Shown piece by piece: positions 16,700-25,087 of a stretch of 64,000 nucleotides of DNA. The number at the start of each line of letters is the position of its first letter. Position 1 is the first letter of the stretch. The translations under genes were made by a program, and so were the position numbers. The DNA is from Catalinimonas alkaloidigena (lineage in GTDB: Bacteria > Bacteroidota > Bacteroidia > Cytophagales > Flexibacteraceae), in the NCBI RefSeq assembly GCF_900100765.1, contig NZ_FNFO01000006.1, positions 296,225-360,224 on the forward strand, given 5' to 3'. The notes beneath the pieces were generated by a model that was given only the letters and a program-made list of their open reading frames with translations, was not told the DNA's origin and did no database searches.

Positions 16700-17764
16700 A
16701 TGAAACGCTATATAATTTTCGCACTTCTGGCCCTGGTGAGCCTCTCGGCCCCCGCGCGGGCGTTCTCTGAGCCCTACACCGACACCGTCATCGTAAAGTT
16801 CGGCGACAACAGCAAAATGGTCATCTACGTCGAAAGCCGCGAAGACCTCGAGCAACTGCGGCAATACGACATGGACGAACTGGTCGAACGTTTCGATTCG
16901 CTTCTCTACGCAGATAACAACGACACGGAAGTGATTTACGACGAAGACTCCACGTCCATGCGCCGCCGGACAGTCATCAAAACCTTTGGCAACGGCAGCG
17001 TCCGCATCGAGTACGACGTGGTTTTGAGCGATGATGACGACGATGACGATACGTACCAGGAATCTCATCACGCCCACCGCTCCGACAACGACGACGATGA
17101 TGACGACGACCATGATCATGACCGCCACGCCAAACGGCGCAACCACCGGGTCGACTCAGATTTTATCCTGGACCTGGGCCTGAATAACTACCTGGAAAAC
17201 GGCCAAACGCCCGACGCCACGGGGCAACCGTACGGCCTGCGGCCGCTGGGATCACGCTACGTGGCCCTGGGCTACTCCTGGCGCGTACGGATGGGAGGAC
17301 CGAAAAGCCCGCTGTACTTCGAACCGGGCCTCTCCGTAAGCTGGTACAATTTTATGTTCCAGGACAACGTGCAGATCATCAAAGATCCGGCGGCCCGGAT
17401 GGTGACTTTCCCGGTCGATACCGTACGCAACCTGCAGAAAAGTAAGCTGACGGCCTCGTACCTGAACGTACCGGCCAGCGTCGGTCTGAAATTCGGCCGC
17501 GGATTCCGCATCGCCGCCGGAGGCTACATCGGCTACCGGCTGGGCAGCCACTCCAAAATCAAATACGACCGCGACAACGGCAGAAGCGAAAAAGATAAGG
17601 AACATACCAACTTCTACCTGAACAGCTGGCGCTACGGCGTGGCCGGCGAAATCGGGTTCCGCGACCTGACGTTGTTTGCCAACTACGACCTCAACCCGCT
17701 TTTCAACGAAGGGTTTGGTCCTGACCTCCAGGCAATCAGCGGTGGCATCCGCCTGAGCTTTTAA
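16700..17764 (+). CDS. Outer-membrane beta-barrel protein with Asp/His-rich segment
   Basis: This 354-residue protein starts with a signal peptide (residues 1-22). Residues 30-105 look like a small periplasmic domain (IVKFGDNSKMVIYV, EQLRQYDMDELV). Residues 111-150 are a highly acidic, His-containing stretch with two runs of seven or more Asp. The remainder is a PorT/OmpW-like barrel (SRYVALGYSWRVRMG, LYFEPGLSVSWYNFMF, GFRIAAGGYIGYRLGS) ending GGIRLSF. It is the third gene of the sigma/anti-sigma operon, so it may be the sensor or the protected target. The acidic region could bind divalent metal (inference). A strong terminator follows. Confidence 0.78.
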   Translation: MKRYIIFALLALVSLSAPARAFSEPYTDTVIVKFGDNSKMVIYVESREDLEQLRQYDMDELVERFDSLLYADNNDTEVIYDEDSTSMRRRTVIKTFGNGSVRIEYDVVLSDDDDDDDTYQESHHAHRSDNDDDDDDDHDHDRHAKRRNHRVDSDFILDLGLNNYLENGQTPDATGQPYGLRPLGSRYVALGYSWRVRMGGPKSPLYFEPGLSVSWYNFMFQDNVQIIKDPAARMVTFPVDTVRNLQKSKLTASYLNVPASVGLKFGRGFRIAAGGYIGYRLGSHSKIKYDRDNGRSEKDKEHTNFYLNSWRYGVAGEIGFRDLTLFANYDLNPLFNEGFGPDLQAISGGIRLSF

Positions 17765-17791
17765 CGATACCCCCTTGTATTTCTGATGCTG

Positions 17792-17824
17792 AAAAGGCAA
17801 CCTCTGCGGAGGTTGCCTTTTTTT
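17792..17824 (+). terminator. Intrinsic terminator of the sigma/anti-sigma/OMP operon
   Basis: AAAGGCAACCTC pairs with GAGGTTGCCTTT around a TGCG loop, followed by a run of T. Confidence 0.92.
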
Positions 17825-17847
17825 GTTTTGAGGAAGATGCGTAGCTC

Positions 17848-18357
17848 TTACGTCACGACATCGCTCGGCGACAACTGCGCGAGGTCTTCGTCGGTGAGGG
17901 AGAGTCGCTTGTGCATGTCCTGCAACGTAGGCCGCCAGGCCGCGATGATCACGAACAGAATGACGTACAGCACGGCAAAGAAGCCGTCGTCGCTGAAGTA
18001 GTAGAAGATGGCCAGCAACAGCGAAGCGGCGATGTAAAGCATCATCCGAATCAGGAAAGCCCGACGGTAGCGGGCCAGCTTTTCGGGCAACGGCGCCTCC
18101 GGTCGTACCTGGCCGATCATGCGGCGAAACATCCGGTAGCCCGCAATGGCGTCGACCAGGCACGTGATGCCGATGGTGGCCCGCAGAATCCACGCCATGT
18201 GCGGATCGTTTTCGTAATTGATCACCGTCACCCGCGCCATCTCCTGATTCTCCAAATAGCTGTAGATGAAGACGATCAAAGACATCGACAGCAGGCCGTA
18301 GTAAATCAGGTTGAGCCGGTTTAGAAAAGTAGCGGAAGCATCGGAAGAAGAACTCAT
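17848..18357 (-). CDS. Hypothetical multi-pass membrane protein
   Basis: The 169-residue product has four hydrophobic segments: LIYYGLLSMSLIVFIYSYL, ILRATIGITCLVDAIAGYRMF, IRMMLYIAASLLLAIFYYF and FFAVLYVILFVIIAAW. It also has a polar Ser-rich N-terminus and a charged C-terminal tail. The ATG at 18357 is preferred; the longer frame to 18465 adds low-quality sequence. I recognise no family. It is convergent with the sigma-factor operon and monocistronic. Confidence 0.65.
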   Translation of the reverse strand: MSSSSDASATFLNRLNLIYYGLLSMSLIVFIYSYLENQEMARVTVINYENDPHMAWILRATIGITCLVDAIAGYRMFRRMIGQVRPEAPLPEKLARYRRAFLIRMMLYIAASLLLAIFYYFSDDGFFAVLYVILFVIIAAWRPTLQDMHKRLSLTDEDLAQLSPSDVVT

Positions 18358-18811
18358 ACAAATAGCGGTTGCTGTTTCTTTGGTACGAAGGTGCGGAAAA
18401 AAAGTAAGTATGTCGGCCGGCACACGATGCGAGCACGCCTTTGCTGCCAGCCCTTTTGGCGTCATCGCCTGTTCGCTTTGTGGCTGATTTACTACGGTTT
18501 AGCTCGCTTTTCCTCTCCCGCGCTCTGGTTTCTGTAACGCAGGCCACTCCACTCCCTCGTGGGTCCGGCCGAAACTCTCTCTGAAAATCACGCAGGTTAA
18601 TTTGCTAGTAATCAACCTTTTACTCTCCTTCCCCTCGCCCAAGCAAGTTGTGCACCTTCCCGGCCTCTGCCAGCGTCCTTTTTGTTGTGCTTGCTGAACC
18701 CAACCGTTTCTGTACATATGACGCTTCGTTCGGAGAATCGACAGATTAATGCTCTGCAGAAAGACAACATTTGTAGCAACTGTCCACACAAGCCATCACA
18801 TCTCGCTTGCT
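18358..18811. other. Intergenic region between divergent genes, no supported gene
   Basis: This is 454 bases. A near-consensus minus-strand -7 box (TACTTTTT, about 18399-18406) could serve the membrane-protein gene. AACATTTG at 18766-18773 is a weak candidate for the TonB receptor. The middle is C/T-rich. No hairpin, repeat or coding sequence could be supported. Confidence 0.5.
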
Positions 18812-20893
18812 ATGAGCCACTTACGCGCCCTCCAACTCTGGATAACGCTTCTTGCCGTACCCGGGCTGGCGTATGCCCAATCGGCCGACACGACCGACCT
18901 TTTCTCCATGCCGCTGGAAGAGCTGGCCGACATGAAAAATTCGGCGCTGGCCAGCGATCTGGAAAAGCAGCTCAATGCCATGACGCAAGTGGCCTCGCAG
19001 AAACCACTCGCGCTCCGCAACACGCCGGGCATCATCACGGTCATCCGGCAGGAAGAAATCGCCGCTTCCGGTGCCCGCGACCTGATCGACGTCCTGCGGC
19101 TCGTCCCAGGCATGGACTTCGGAGTCGACGTGCAGAACACGGTGGGGCTGGGCATTCGCGGTAACTGGGCGGCCGAGGGCAAAATTCTGCTGCTGCTCGA
19201 CGGGCAGGAGATGAACGAAACCCTGTACGCCACCATTCAGTTGGGTAACCACTTCGACGTCAGTCAGATCAAACGCATCGAGATCATCCGCGGGCCGGGT
19301 TCGGCACTTTACGGGGGCTACGCCGAGTATGGCGTGATCAGCATCATCACCCACGACGCCGCTGACCTGCACGGCCTCCGGGTCACTACCACTTACGGAC
19401 ACATCCGTGGCGGCACGGCCAGGCGCAACGTGAGCGTATCCGGCGGGCAACAGTGGGGTGACGTGGGCGTGCAGGTGGCGCTGTTTGCGGGCCAGAGCCA
19501 CCGCAGCGACGGCGTTTTTCAGGGCGTGGAAGGGTCCATTGCCCGCATCGACACCATTCTGGAACACGAAAGCATCAGGTTCGATACGCTGTACCACCCC
19601 GGTACGTTTGCGATGATGGACCAGGCCCGGCTCGATCCGCTGAACCTGAATCTGTCGCTTCACTACAAAGGATTGCAGTTTCGGACCCTTGCCGACCACT
19701 ACCGCTCTACCACACGCGACGGCTACGGCGTGAGCCTGAGTCGCCCGTACCGCAACGATTTTGTCAGTTTTTATCATGAACTGAAGTACAACTGGGCGGT
19801 GACGTCCAAGCTCAAGATTGTTCCGCGCCTGAACTTCAAACAGCAGACGCCATACCGCAACCGCCAGGAAACCGACGAATACACCGCCTACGACCGCACG
19901 GCGCAACGGTTACGCGGGCAGGTGCTCGTTTCGTACGCACCGTCGCGGCAGATTGCCCTGACCATGGGCGGTGAGTTTTTTCGCGACCGCGCCCTCAGTC
20001 GTCTGGAAGGCGACGTGTTTTACAACGAGCAACCGACGCTGGCCTTTACCAACGAAGCGTTGTTCGGCCAGGCGCTGTTGCGGCACCGGCTGGCCAACGT
20101 GACGATCGGCGCCCGCTACGACCACAACAATGCCTTTGGATCGGCGTTCGTGCCCCGGCTGGGCATCACCCGCCAGTGGGGCAACTTCCACGGCAAATTG
20201 TTGTACGGGAATTCGTTCCGGGCCCCCGGTCTGGAAAACGTCAACCTGAGCCTCGACGGCCACATTCTGCCGGAGCGTACCCGGGTGATCGAACTGGAAG
20301 CGGGCCTGCAACTGTCGAAGTCGATGTTCCTGACCGCCAACCTGTTCGACATGAATACGCAAGACCCCATCTTTTATTTCTACGACGAAGCCACTGAATC
20401 GGAAGGGTACACCAACTACGAGCGGACCGGCAGCCGGGGCCTGGAAGTGGAATACAACGTGAAGACCGAGTGGGGTTTTATTCACCTCAACTACGCGTTC
20501 TACTCGGCCGCCGGCAGAAAGCAGACCGAAGCGTACGAGGTAGCGGACCAGCCACACGCCCGGCTGGCGTTTCCGGTGCACCGGGTGAACCTGAACAGTA
20601 GTTTTCGCCTGTTCCGCGACTGGCGGCTCAGCCCCACGGCCTCCGTGTCGAGCGCGCGCTACGCCTACCTGGCCGACGCATCGCTCGCCCGCTTTGCCCC
20701 CACCTACCTGGCGAACGTGTTCGTACAACGTCAGCACTTCCTTACCAAAGGCCTGGAAGCCGGCGTGGGCGTTTACGACGTGTTTAACCAGCGCTACACG
20801 TTTCTGCAACCTTACGACGGTGGGCACGCGCCCCTGCCCGGCACCGCCCGCGAGTGGGTCGTTCGCCTTTCGTACACCCTGGATTTCAACTAG
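18812..20893 (+). CDS. TonB-dependent outer-membrane receptor
   Basis: This 693-residue receptor has a signal peptide ending AYAQS. A short N-terminal linker (LFSMPLEELADMK) leads to a plug domain (TPGIITVIRQEEIAASGARDL, then IRGPGSALYGGYAEYGVISI) and a ~520-residue barrel ending with an aromatic residue and Asn (RLSYTLDFN). It lacks the carboxypeptidase-like domain and SusC signatures, so it is a classical siderophore/vitamin-type receptor, not a SusC. The ATG at 18812 starts the signal peptide. It is paired with a YfiR-domain protein 8 bases downstream, a combination seen in receptors tied to c-di-GMP or sensor signalling. The ligand is unknown. Confidence 0.9.
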   Translation: MSHLRALQLWITLLAVPGLAYAQSADTTDLFSMPLEELADMKNSALASDLEKQLNAMTQVASQKPLALRNTPGIITVIRQEEIAASGARDLIDVLRLVPGMDFGVDVQNTVGLGIRGNWAAEGKILLLLDGQEMNETLYATIQLGNHFDVSQIKRIEIIRGPGSALYGGYAEYGVISIITHDAADLHGLRVTTTYGHIRGGTARRNVSVSGGQQWGDVGVQVALFAGQSHRSDGVFQGVEGSIARIDTILEHESIRFDTLYHPGTFAMMDQARLDPLNLNLSLHYKGLQFRTLADHYRSTTRDGYGVSLSRPYRNDFVSFYHELKYNWAVTSKLKIVPRLNFKQQTPYRNRQETDEYTAYDRTAQRLRGQVLVSYAPSRQIALTMGGEFFRDRALSRLEGDVFYNEQPTLAFTNEALFGQALLRHRLANVTIGARYDHNNAFGSAFVPRLGITRQWGNFHGKLLYGNSFRAPGLENVNLSLDGHILPERTRVIELEAGLQLSKSMFLTANLFDMNTQDPIFYFYDEATESEGYTNYERTGSRGLEVEYNVKTEWGFIHLNYAFYSAAGRKQTEAYEVADQPHARLAFPVHRVNLNSSFRLFRDWRLSPTASVSSARYAYLADASLARFAPTYLANVFVQRQHFLTKGLEAGVGVYDVFNQRYTFLQPYDGGHAPLPGTAREWVVRLSYTLDFN

Positions 20894-20901
20894 CCGCCAC
20901 C

Positions 20902-21444
20902 ATGACCAAGCTCTACCGCGCCCTCTTCCTGGCCATGCTCATCGCCCTCTTCGGCCAGACCCGATACGCTCAGGCACAGGAGATTAACAGCAAAATCACG
21001 ACGGTGTTCGTGTTTAGCTTTGCCAAGTATATTCAGTGGCCGCCGCAGGCCAGCAACGGCAATTTTGTGATCGGGGTACTGGGCAAAACCGACGTAACGC
21101 CGGAGTTGCATCTGCTGGCTGCCTCGCGCAAGCTGGGCGCACGGCAAATCGAAATCCGGGAGATCGGCGACGCCAGCCAACTGGAGGCCATCCGCGCCTG
21201 TCACCTGTTGTTTGTGGCCGAACGCGAAACACGCTCCCTCAAAGCCATCGCCGCTCAACTGGAACACGATCCGGTGCTGCTGGTCAGCAACGGCTGGGGA
21301 TCGCTCAAGCAAACCGGCAGCATGATTCACATCTTTCTGGACGAAGAGTCCGACCGGGTCCGCTTCGAACTGAACCGCGAGCTGATGGCCCAGGTCCACC
21401 TGAAACCCTCCGCCCAACTCATTTCGCTCGCCGACGTAAAATAA
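20902..21444 (+). CDS. YfiR family periplasmic protein (DUF4154)
   Basis: This 180-residue protein has a signal peptide (ending AQAQE). The DUF4154 core follows: the VFVFSFAKYIQWPP opening with the conserved YI.WP, FVIGVLGKTDV, a RQIEIREIGD strand, HLLFVAERE, and the closing LVSNGWGSLKQTGSMIHIFLDEESDRVRFELN. YfiR is a periplasmic repressor of the diguanylate cyclase YfiN in Pseudomonas. Here no GGDEF protein or kinase is adjacent, so the partner is either elsewhere or the TonB receptor itself. It is clearly in an operon with the receptor. Confidence 0.88.
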   Translation: MTKLYRALFLAMLIALFGQTRYAQAQEINSKITTVFVFSFAKYIQWPPQASNGNFVIGVLGKTDVTPELHLLAASRKLGARQIEIREIGDASQLEAIRACHLLFVAERETRSLKAIAAQLEHDPVLLVSNGWGSLKQTGSMIHIFLDEESDRVRFELNRELMAQVHLKPSAQLISLADVK

Positions 21445-21558
21445 TCGCTTCGTTTGTCCGTACAAGAAGAGAAGTTGCCCTGTTCGGCCCGCTTCCTTTC
21501 TTCTCAAAAGCGTATGGTTAGATCAAATTTGGTACTTTCGAAGCTCAAACTCAGTGCT

Positions 21559-22137
21559 ATGCGTACCTTCTCCATTCTAATGCTCGCCCTTTTGCTGGGA
21601 GCCGCTTCCTGTAACAAGACCTCTTCGCCGGCCGAGTTGGCCCAACTGCAAACGCAGGCCGATTCGCTGCGCGACAGCCTTGACCACTACTGGCAGGTGA
21701 TGATGGTTTCGGACGACGTGAAGGCCTACAACGTCGGTCGACTGTTGCAGGAGCTTTCCTACGCGGACAGCGCCGACCCCATTGCCCTGGAACGGGTACG
21801 CATGCAACAGGAAGCTATCCTGTCGAAACGGTACGACCGGCAATCGATGGCAGAATCGGCCGCCATCGACCGGTACGACGCCGCGACCGACTCGCTGCTG
21901 CGGAGCGCTTTTCAGCTGGCCGCCACGACGCCAGGCTTCGAAAACTACAAGAACGGAGCTGACCTGGCGCGGGAGATCAAACAGGCTGACGACAGCATTC
22001 TGCTCTACCGCAACGAGTACGACGAATGGGCCAAGTCTTACAATCTGTTCCTGAAGCAGCACGGCGACGATCTGCAGGTGCTGGGCGAGCCGTATACCAC
22101 TTGGCAGCCGCTGCCCATTTTCGAGCTCAGCGAGTAG
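21559..22137 (+). CDS. Hypothetical lipoprotein, helical
   Basis: This 192-residue protein has a lipoprotein signal (ILMLALLLGAASC, Cys at residue ~18), then long helical segments (AELAQLQTQADSLRDSLDHYW; IALERVRMQQEAILSKRYD; a C-terminal EWAKSYNLFLKQHG). It lies 114 bases after the YfiR gene with its own near-consensus TACTTTCG box at 21533-21540, so it is probably a separate unit. No family was recognised. Confidence 0.75.
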   Translation: MRTFSILMLALLLGAASCNKTSSPAELAQLQTQADSLRDSLDHYWQVMMVSDDVKAYNVGRLLQELSYADSADPIALERVRMQQEAILSKRYDRQSMAESAAIDRYDAATDSLLRSAFQLAATTPGFENYKNGADLAREIKQADDSILLYRNEYDEWAKSYNLFLKQHGDDLQVLGEPYTTWQPLPIFELSE

Positions 22138-22175
22138 CGCCCGTCTCCCCTTGCTGGGACCGGCACCCTGCCGAA

Positions 22176-22203
22176 TTGGTGACATTTTGTTGCCGCAACT
22201 TTG
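22176..22203 (+). promoter_or_regulatory. Candidate promoter for the OmpA/TSP3 gene
   Basis: TTG at 22176-22178, a 17-base spacer, then CAACTTTG at 22196-22203 (one mismatch to TAnnTTTG). It would give a leader of about 170 bases. A second weak box, TACTTTCG, overlaps 22319-22326. Confidence 0.35.
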
Positions 22204-22381
22204 CTATACTCTAGTGGTTCGCCACGCCTACCGGCGTGTTTTCAGCCTACATTCCGGGGTTACCAAAGTCATGTACCAATTATTGTAACATTATAAAAAC
22301 TAGACTCTTAAGCCTTGCTACTTTCGTTTCCGGAATCATCTGCTTGATTCTCTGACGCTATTTTCACCTGAAGATTAACGC

Positions 22382-24886
22382 ATGAAACGATTGTACCAAT
22401 GGCTCTGGGGAGCGGCACTCTTGCTCGGAGGTCCGCTATACGGCCAGAGTTACCTGGGTATTGCGAACAGTAACTACGCAGGTACCAACGGGATCTACAT
22501 GAATCCCGCCAATGCCGCCGACTCGCGGTATCTCGTTCACTTCAACCTTGGCACCGCCGGGGTGAACCTGTCGAACAACTATTTCCAGTACAATGCGCCT
22601 TTCTCGCCCTGGGCGATTTTGCGCGATCGCGTCCCGGAACAGTACCTGAACGCTGACGGAAAAGTACAATTTGAGAACACGTTCCTGATCGAGAAGATCA
22701 ATGGCCGGAGCAAGATGATGCACCTCGGTGCAGACGTGCGTGGCCCTTCGCTGCTCATTGCCTGGAACCAGCGCAACAGCATCGGCCTGTCTACGCGGCT
22801 GCGCACCGCCTTCCAGGTCAACAACATGACGGAAAGCCTCGCGCGTACCCTCCGCTACCAGATGGATCATGAAGACCTGTTTGGCGTAAAACAAGAGAAT
22901 ACGCAGTACATGGCGAATGTCAATGCCTACACCGAATATGGCGTGACGTTCGCGCGCGTGTACATGGAAGAAGGTCCGCACTTCATCAAATCGGGCGTTA
23001 CCCTCAAGTTGCTGAACGGCGTCTACTCAGCCTACATGCACAACCAGGGTACCGACCTGACCGTCTACTCGGCCGATTCGCTGGAAATCCATCAGGCCAA
23101 CCTGGCGATGGGCTATACCAGCGAGAACCAGACGATCGACGGCAACTCGTTTTTCCGTTCTCCGTCGGGGCGTGGCTTCGGAGCCGACCTCGGGCTGGTG
23201 TACGAGTACCGCCCGGATTTTGAAGACCACCAGTTTAAACTGGATGGGCAACCCCGTACCGATGGAAAAGTAAACAAGTATACCCTCCGGCTCAGCGCCG
23301 CGTTGCTCGACGTCGGCAATATCTCTTATTCGAACCGCGACCACGTCCGGACCTACACCGCCCAGACGGGCATGCTTTCTTCGGCTTACATGACCGACAT
23401 GGAAGGCGAAGAGTTTGAGGATTTCGAAGATGTAAAAACGTACGTGGATTCGTTGCTGGGCATCACACCCGGCGAAAAGCGTTTTAACGCAGGACTGCCT
23501 ACGGCACTGAATTTACAGGCCGACGTTAAAGTCGCCAACCGCCTGTACATCAATGCGACCTGGATGCAAAGCCTGCGGGGACGCAATTTTGTCGGCATGC
23601 GCGAAAACACCTACGTTGCCGTGACTCCTCGCGTAGAATTCCGTTGGTTGGAAATCGCGTTCCCCATGTCGCTGACCAACAACTTCTTCAACTTCAACTT
23701 CGGTCCGATGGTACGCCTCGGTCCCGTCTTTGCCGGCTCGGACAACCTGGCGGGCCTGATGGGCAAAAGTCGCTCGCACGGCATGGATTTCTACATGGGC
23801 GCTTCCATTCCGATCGGGCGCGTCAACCTGCGTAAGAAAGACCGCGACAACGACGGCGTGTCGAACCGCAAAGACCAATGTCCGGAAGCGGCGGGTTCCT
23901 GGGAAACCGGCGGCTGCCCCGATACCGATGGCGACGGTGTGCTGAACCGCGACGACCGCTGCCCGAACCTGGCAGGTCCTGCGAACCTGGGCGGTTGCCC
24001 GGACAGCGACGGCGACGGCGTAATCGACTCGAAAGACCGCTGCAAAGACATCCCGGGAAGTGCTGAACTGTTCGGCTGCCCCGATACCGACGGCGACGGC
24101 ATCAACGATCACGACGACCTCTGCCCCGACGTGGCTGGTTCGGCTACGGCCAACGGTTGCCCCGATAGCGACGGCGACGGTGTAGCCGACAAGGACGACA
24201 AGTGCCCGACGCTGGCCGGTCCGGAGAAATACCAGGGTTGCCCCGATACCGACGGCGACAAAGTGCCCGATCCAGACGACAAGTGTCCTGAGTTGCCGGG
24301 TATTGCGAAGTGGAACGGTTGTCCGGATACCGACTTCGACGGCCTGCCGGACGACATCGATGCCTGCCCAACGGTACGCGGCTCGGCGAAGATGAACGGC
24401 TGCCCCGACAAAGACTTCGACGGCGTAGTCGACCACGAGGACGAGTGTCCGTCGCAATTCGGTTCGCCGGAAAACAACGGATGTCCGCTCGTGAAAGTGG
24501 CCGAAACCGATCAGCTGGCCGACCTGACTCAGGATGAAGAAGAGACGTTGCGCGCCGCCTTCGAACACCTGGAGTTCGAATCTGGCAAAGCCGTGATCCG
24601 CGCCGATTCGAAAGCCAACCTGGACGATCTGGCCAAGATCCTGATCAAGAAAAGCGCCTATCGCCTGCGCATCGACGGCCACACCGATAACGTGGGCAGC
24701 GACGCGGCCAACCTGAAACTGAGCCGCGACCGCGCCGAAGCTGTCAAGCTGTATCTGGTGCAGAAGCGTGTCAGCGCCACGCATATCCTGACCGAAGGCT
24801 ACGGGGAAACCCGCCCGGCAGCCTCGAACGATACAGAAGCGGGCCGCCAGCGGAACCGAAGAGTTGAGCTAAAGGTGATAAAATAG
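22382..24886 (+). CDS. OmpA-family outer-membrane protein with DUF5723 barrel and eight TSP3 repeats
   Basis: This 834-residue protein has a signal peptide (ending PLYGQ) and a DUF5723-type barrel of ~470 residues (IYMNPANAADSRYLVHFNLG is the typical opening). Eight calcium-binding thrombospondin type 3 repeats of exactly 27 residues each follow (486-701). The OmpA peptidoglycan-binding domain at the C-terminus has DGHTDNVGSDAANLKLSRDRAEAV and QRNRRVELKVIK. The barrel sits in the outer membrane, the TSP3 array forms a rigid calcium-dependent rod, and the OmpA domain binds peptidoglycan. In gliding Bacteroidota such proteins support cell shape or surface structures. A strong terminator follows. 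Confidence 0.92.
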   Translation: MKRLYQWLWGAALLLGGPLYGQSYLGIANSNYAGTNGIYMNPANAADSRYLVHFNLGTAGVNLSNNYFQYNAPFSPWAILRDRVPEQYLNADGKVQFENTFLIEKINGRSKMMHLGADVRGPSLLIAWNQRNSIGLSTRLRTAFQVNNMTESLARTLRYQMDHEDLFGVKQENTQYMANVNAYTEYGVTFARVYMEEGPHFIKSGVTLKLLNGVYSAYMHNQGTDLTVYSADSLEIHQANLAMGYTSENQTIDGNSFFRSPSGRGFGADLGLVYEYRPDFEDHQFKLDGQPRTDGKVNKYTLRLSAALLDVGNISYSNRDHVRTYTAQTGMLSSAYMTDMEGEEFEDFEDVKTYVDSLLGITPGEKRFNAGLPTALNLQADVKVANRLYINATWMQSLRGRNFVGMRENTYVAVTPRVEFRWLEIAFPMSLTNNFFNFNFGPMVRLGPVFAGSDNLAGLMGKSRSHGMDFYMGASIPIGRVNLRKKDRDNDGVSNRKDQCPEAAGSWETGGCPDTDGDGVLNRDDRCPNLAGPANLGGCPDSDGDGVIDSKDRCKDIPGSAELFGCPDTDGDGINDHDDLCPDVAGSATANGCPDSDGDGVADKDDKCPTLAGPEKYQGCPDTDGDKVPDPDDKCPELPGIAKWNGCPDTDFDGLPDDIDACPTVRGSAKMNGCPDKDFDGVVDHEDECPSQFGSPENNGCPLVKVAETDQLADLTQDEEETLRAAFEHLEFESGKAVIRADSKANLDDLAKILIKKSAYRLRIDGHTDNVGSDAANLKLSRDRAEAVKLYLVQKRVSATHILTEGYGETRPAASNDTEAGRQRNRRVELKVIK
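23837..24484 (+). repeat. Eight in-frame 81-bp TSP3-coding repeats
   Basis: Eight copies of an 81-base unit encode 27 residues each on the pattern P-D-x-D-x-D-x-(V/L/I)-x-(N/D)-x-x-D-x-C-P, then a spacer ending G-C. The copies differ in sequence, so this is an old expansion and not a CRISPR-like array. Confidence 0.95.
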
Positions 24887-24924
24887 GGTTAGCATGACGG
24901 AAAGGCACTCCTGCTTTTCCCACG

Positions 24925-24957
24925 AAAAAGCCGCCGCGGGTTCCGCGGCGGCTTTTT
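24925..24957 (+). terminator. Intrinsic terminator after the OmpA gene
   Basis: AAAAAGCCGCCGCGG pairs with CCGCGGCGGCTTTTT around a short loop, followed by more T. Symmetric A/T runs make it effective on both strands. Confidence 0.92.
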
Positions 24958-25087
24958 GCTTTCCATCCCTCTGACCTACTCCGTTAGGCCGCAGGTATTC
25001 TCTGCAGAGCTACTTCGCTTCCTCCTGCCATTTTTCTGCACACAATGGGTACCTTCGTCGCGCTTTAACCCACGTTTTCCTTTCACT

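Noticed and set aside
23837..24484. Regular 81-bp repeats resembling a repeat array
   Set aside because: They are in-frame TSP3 protein repeats, not CRISPR or satellite DNA.
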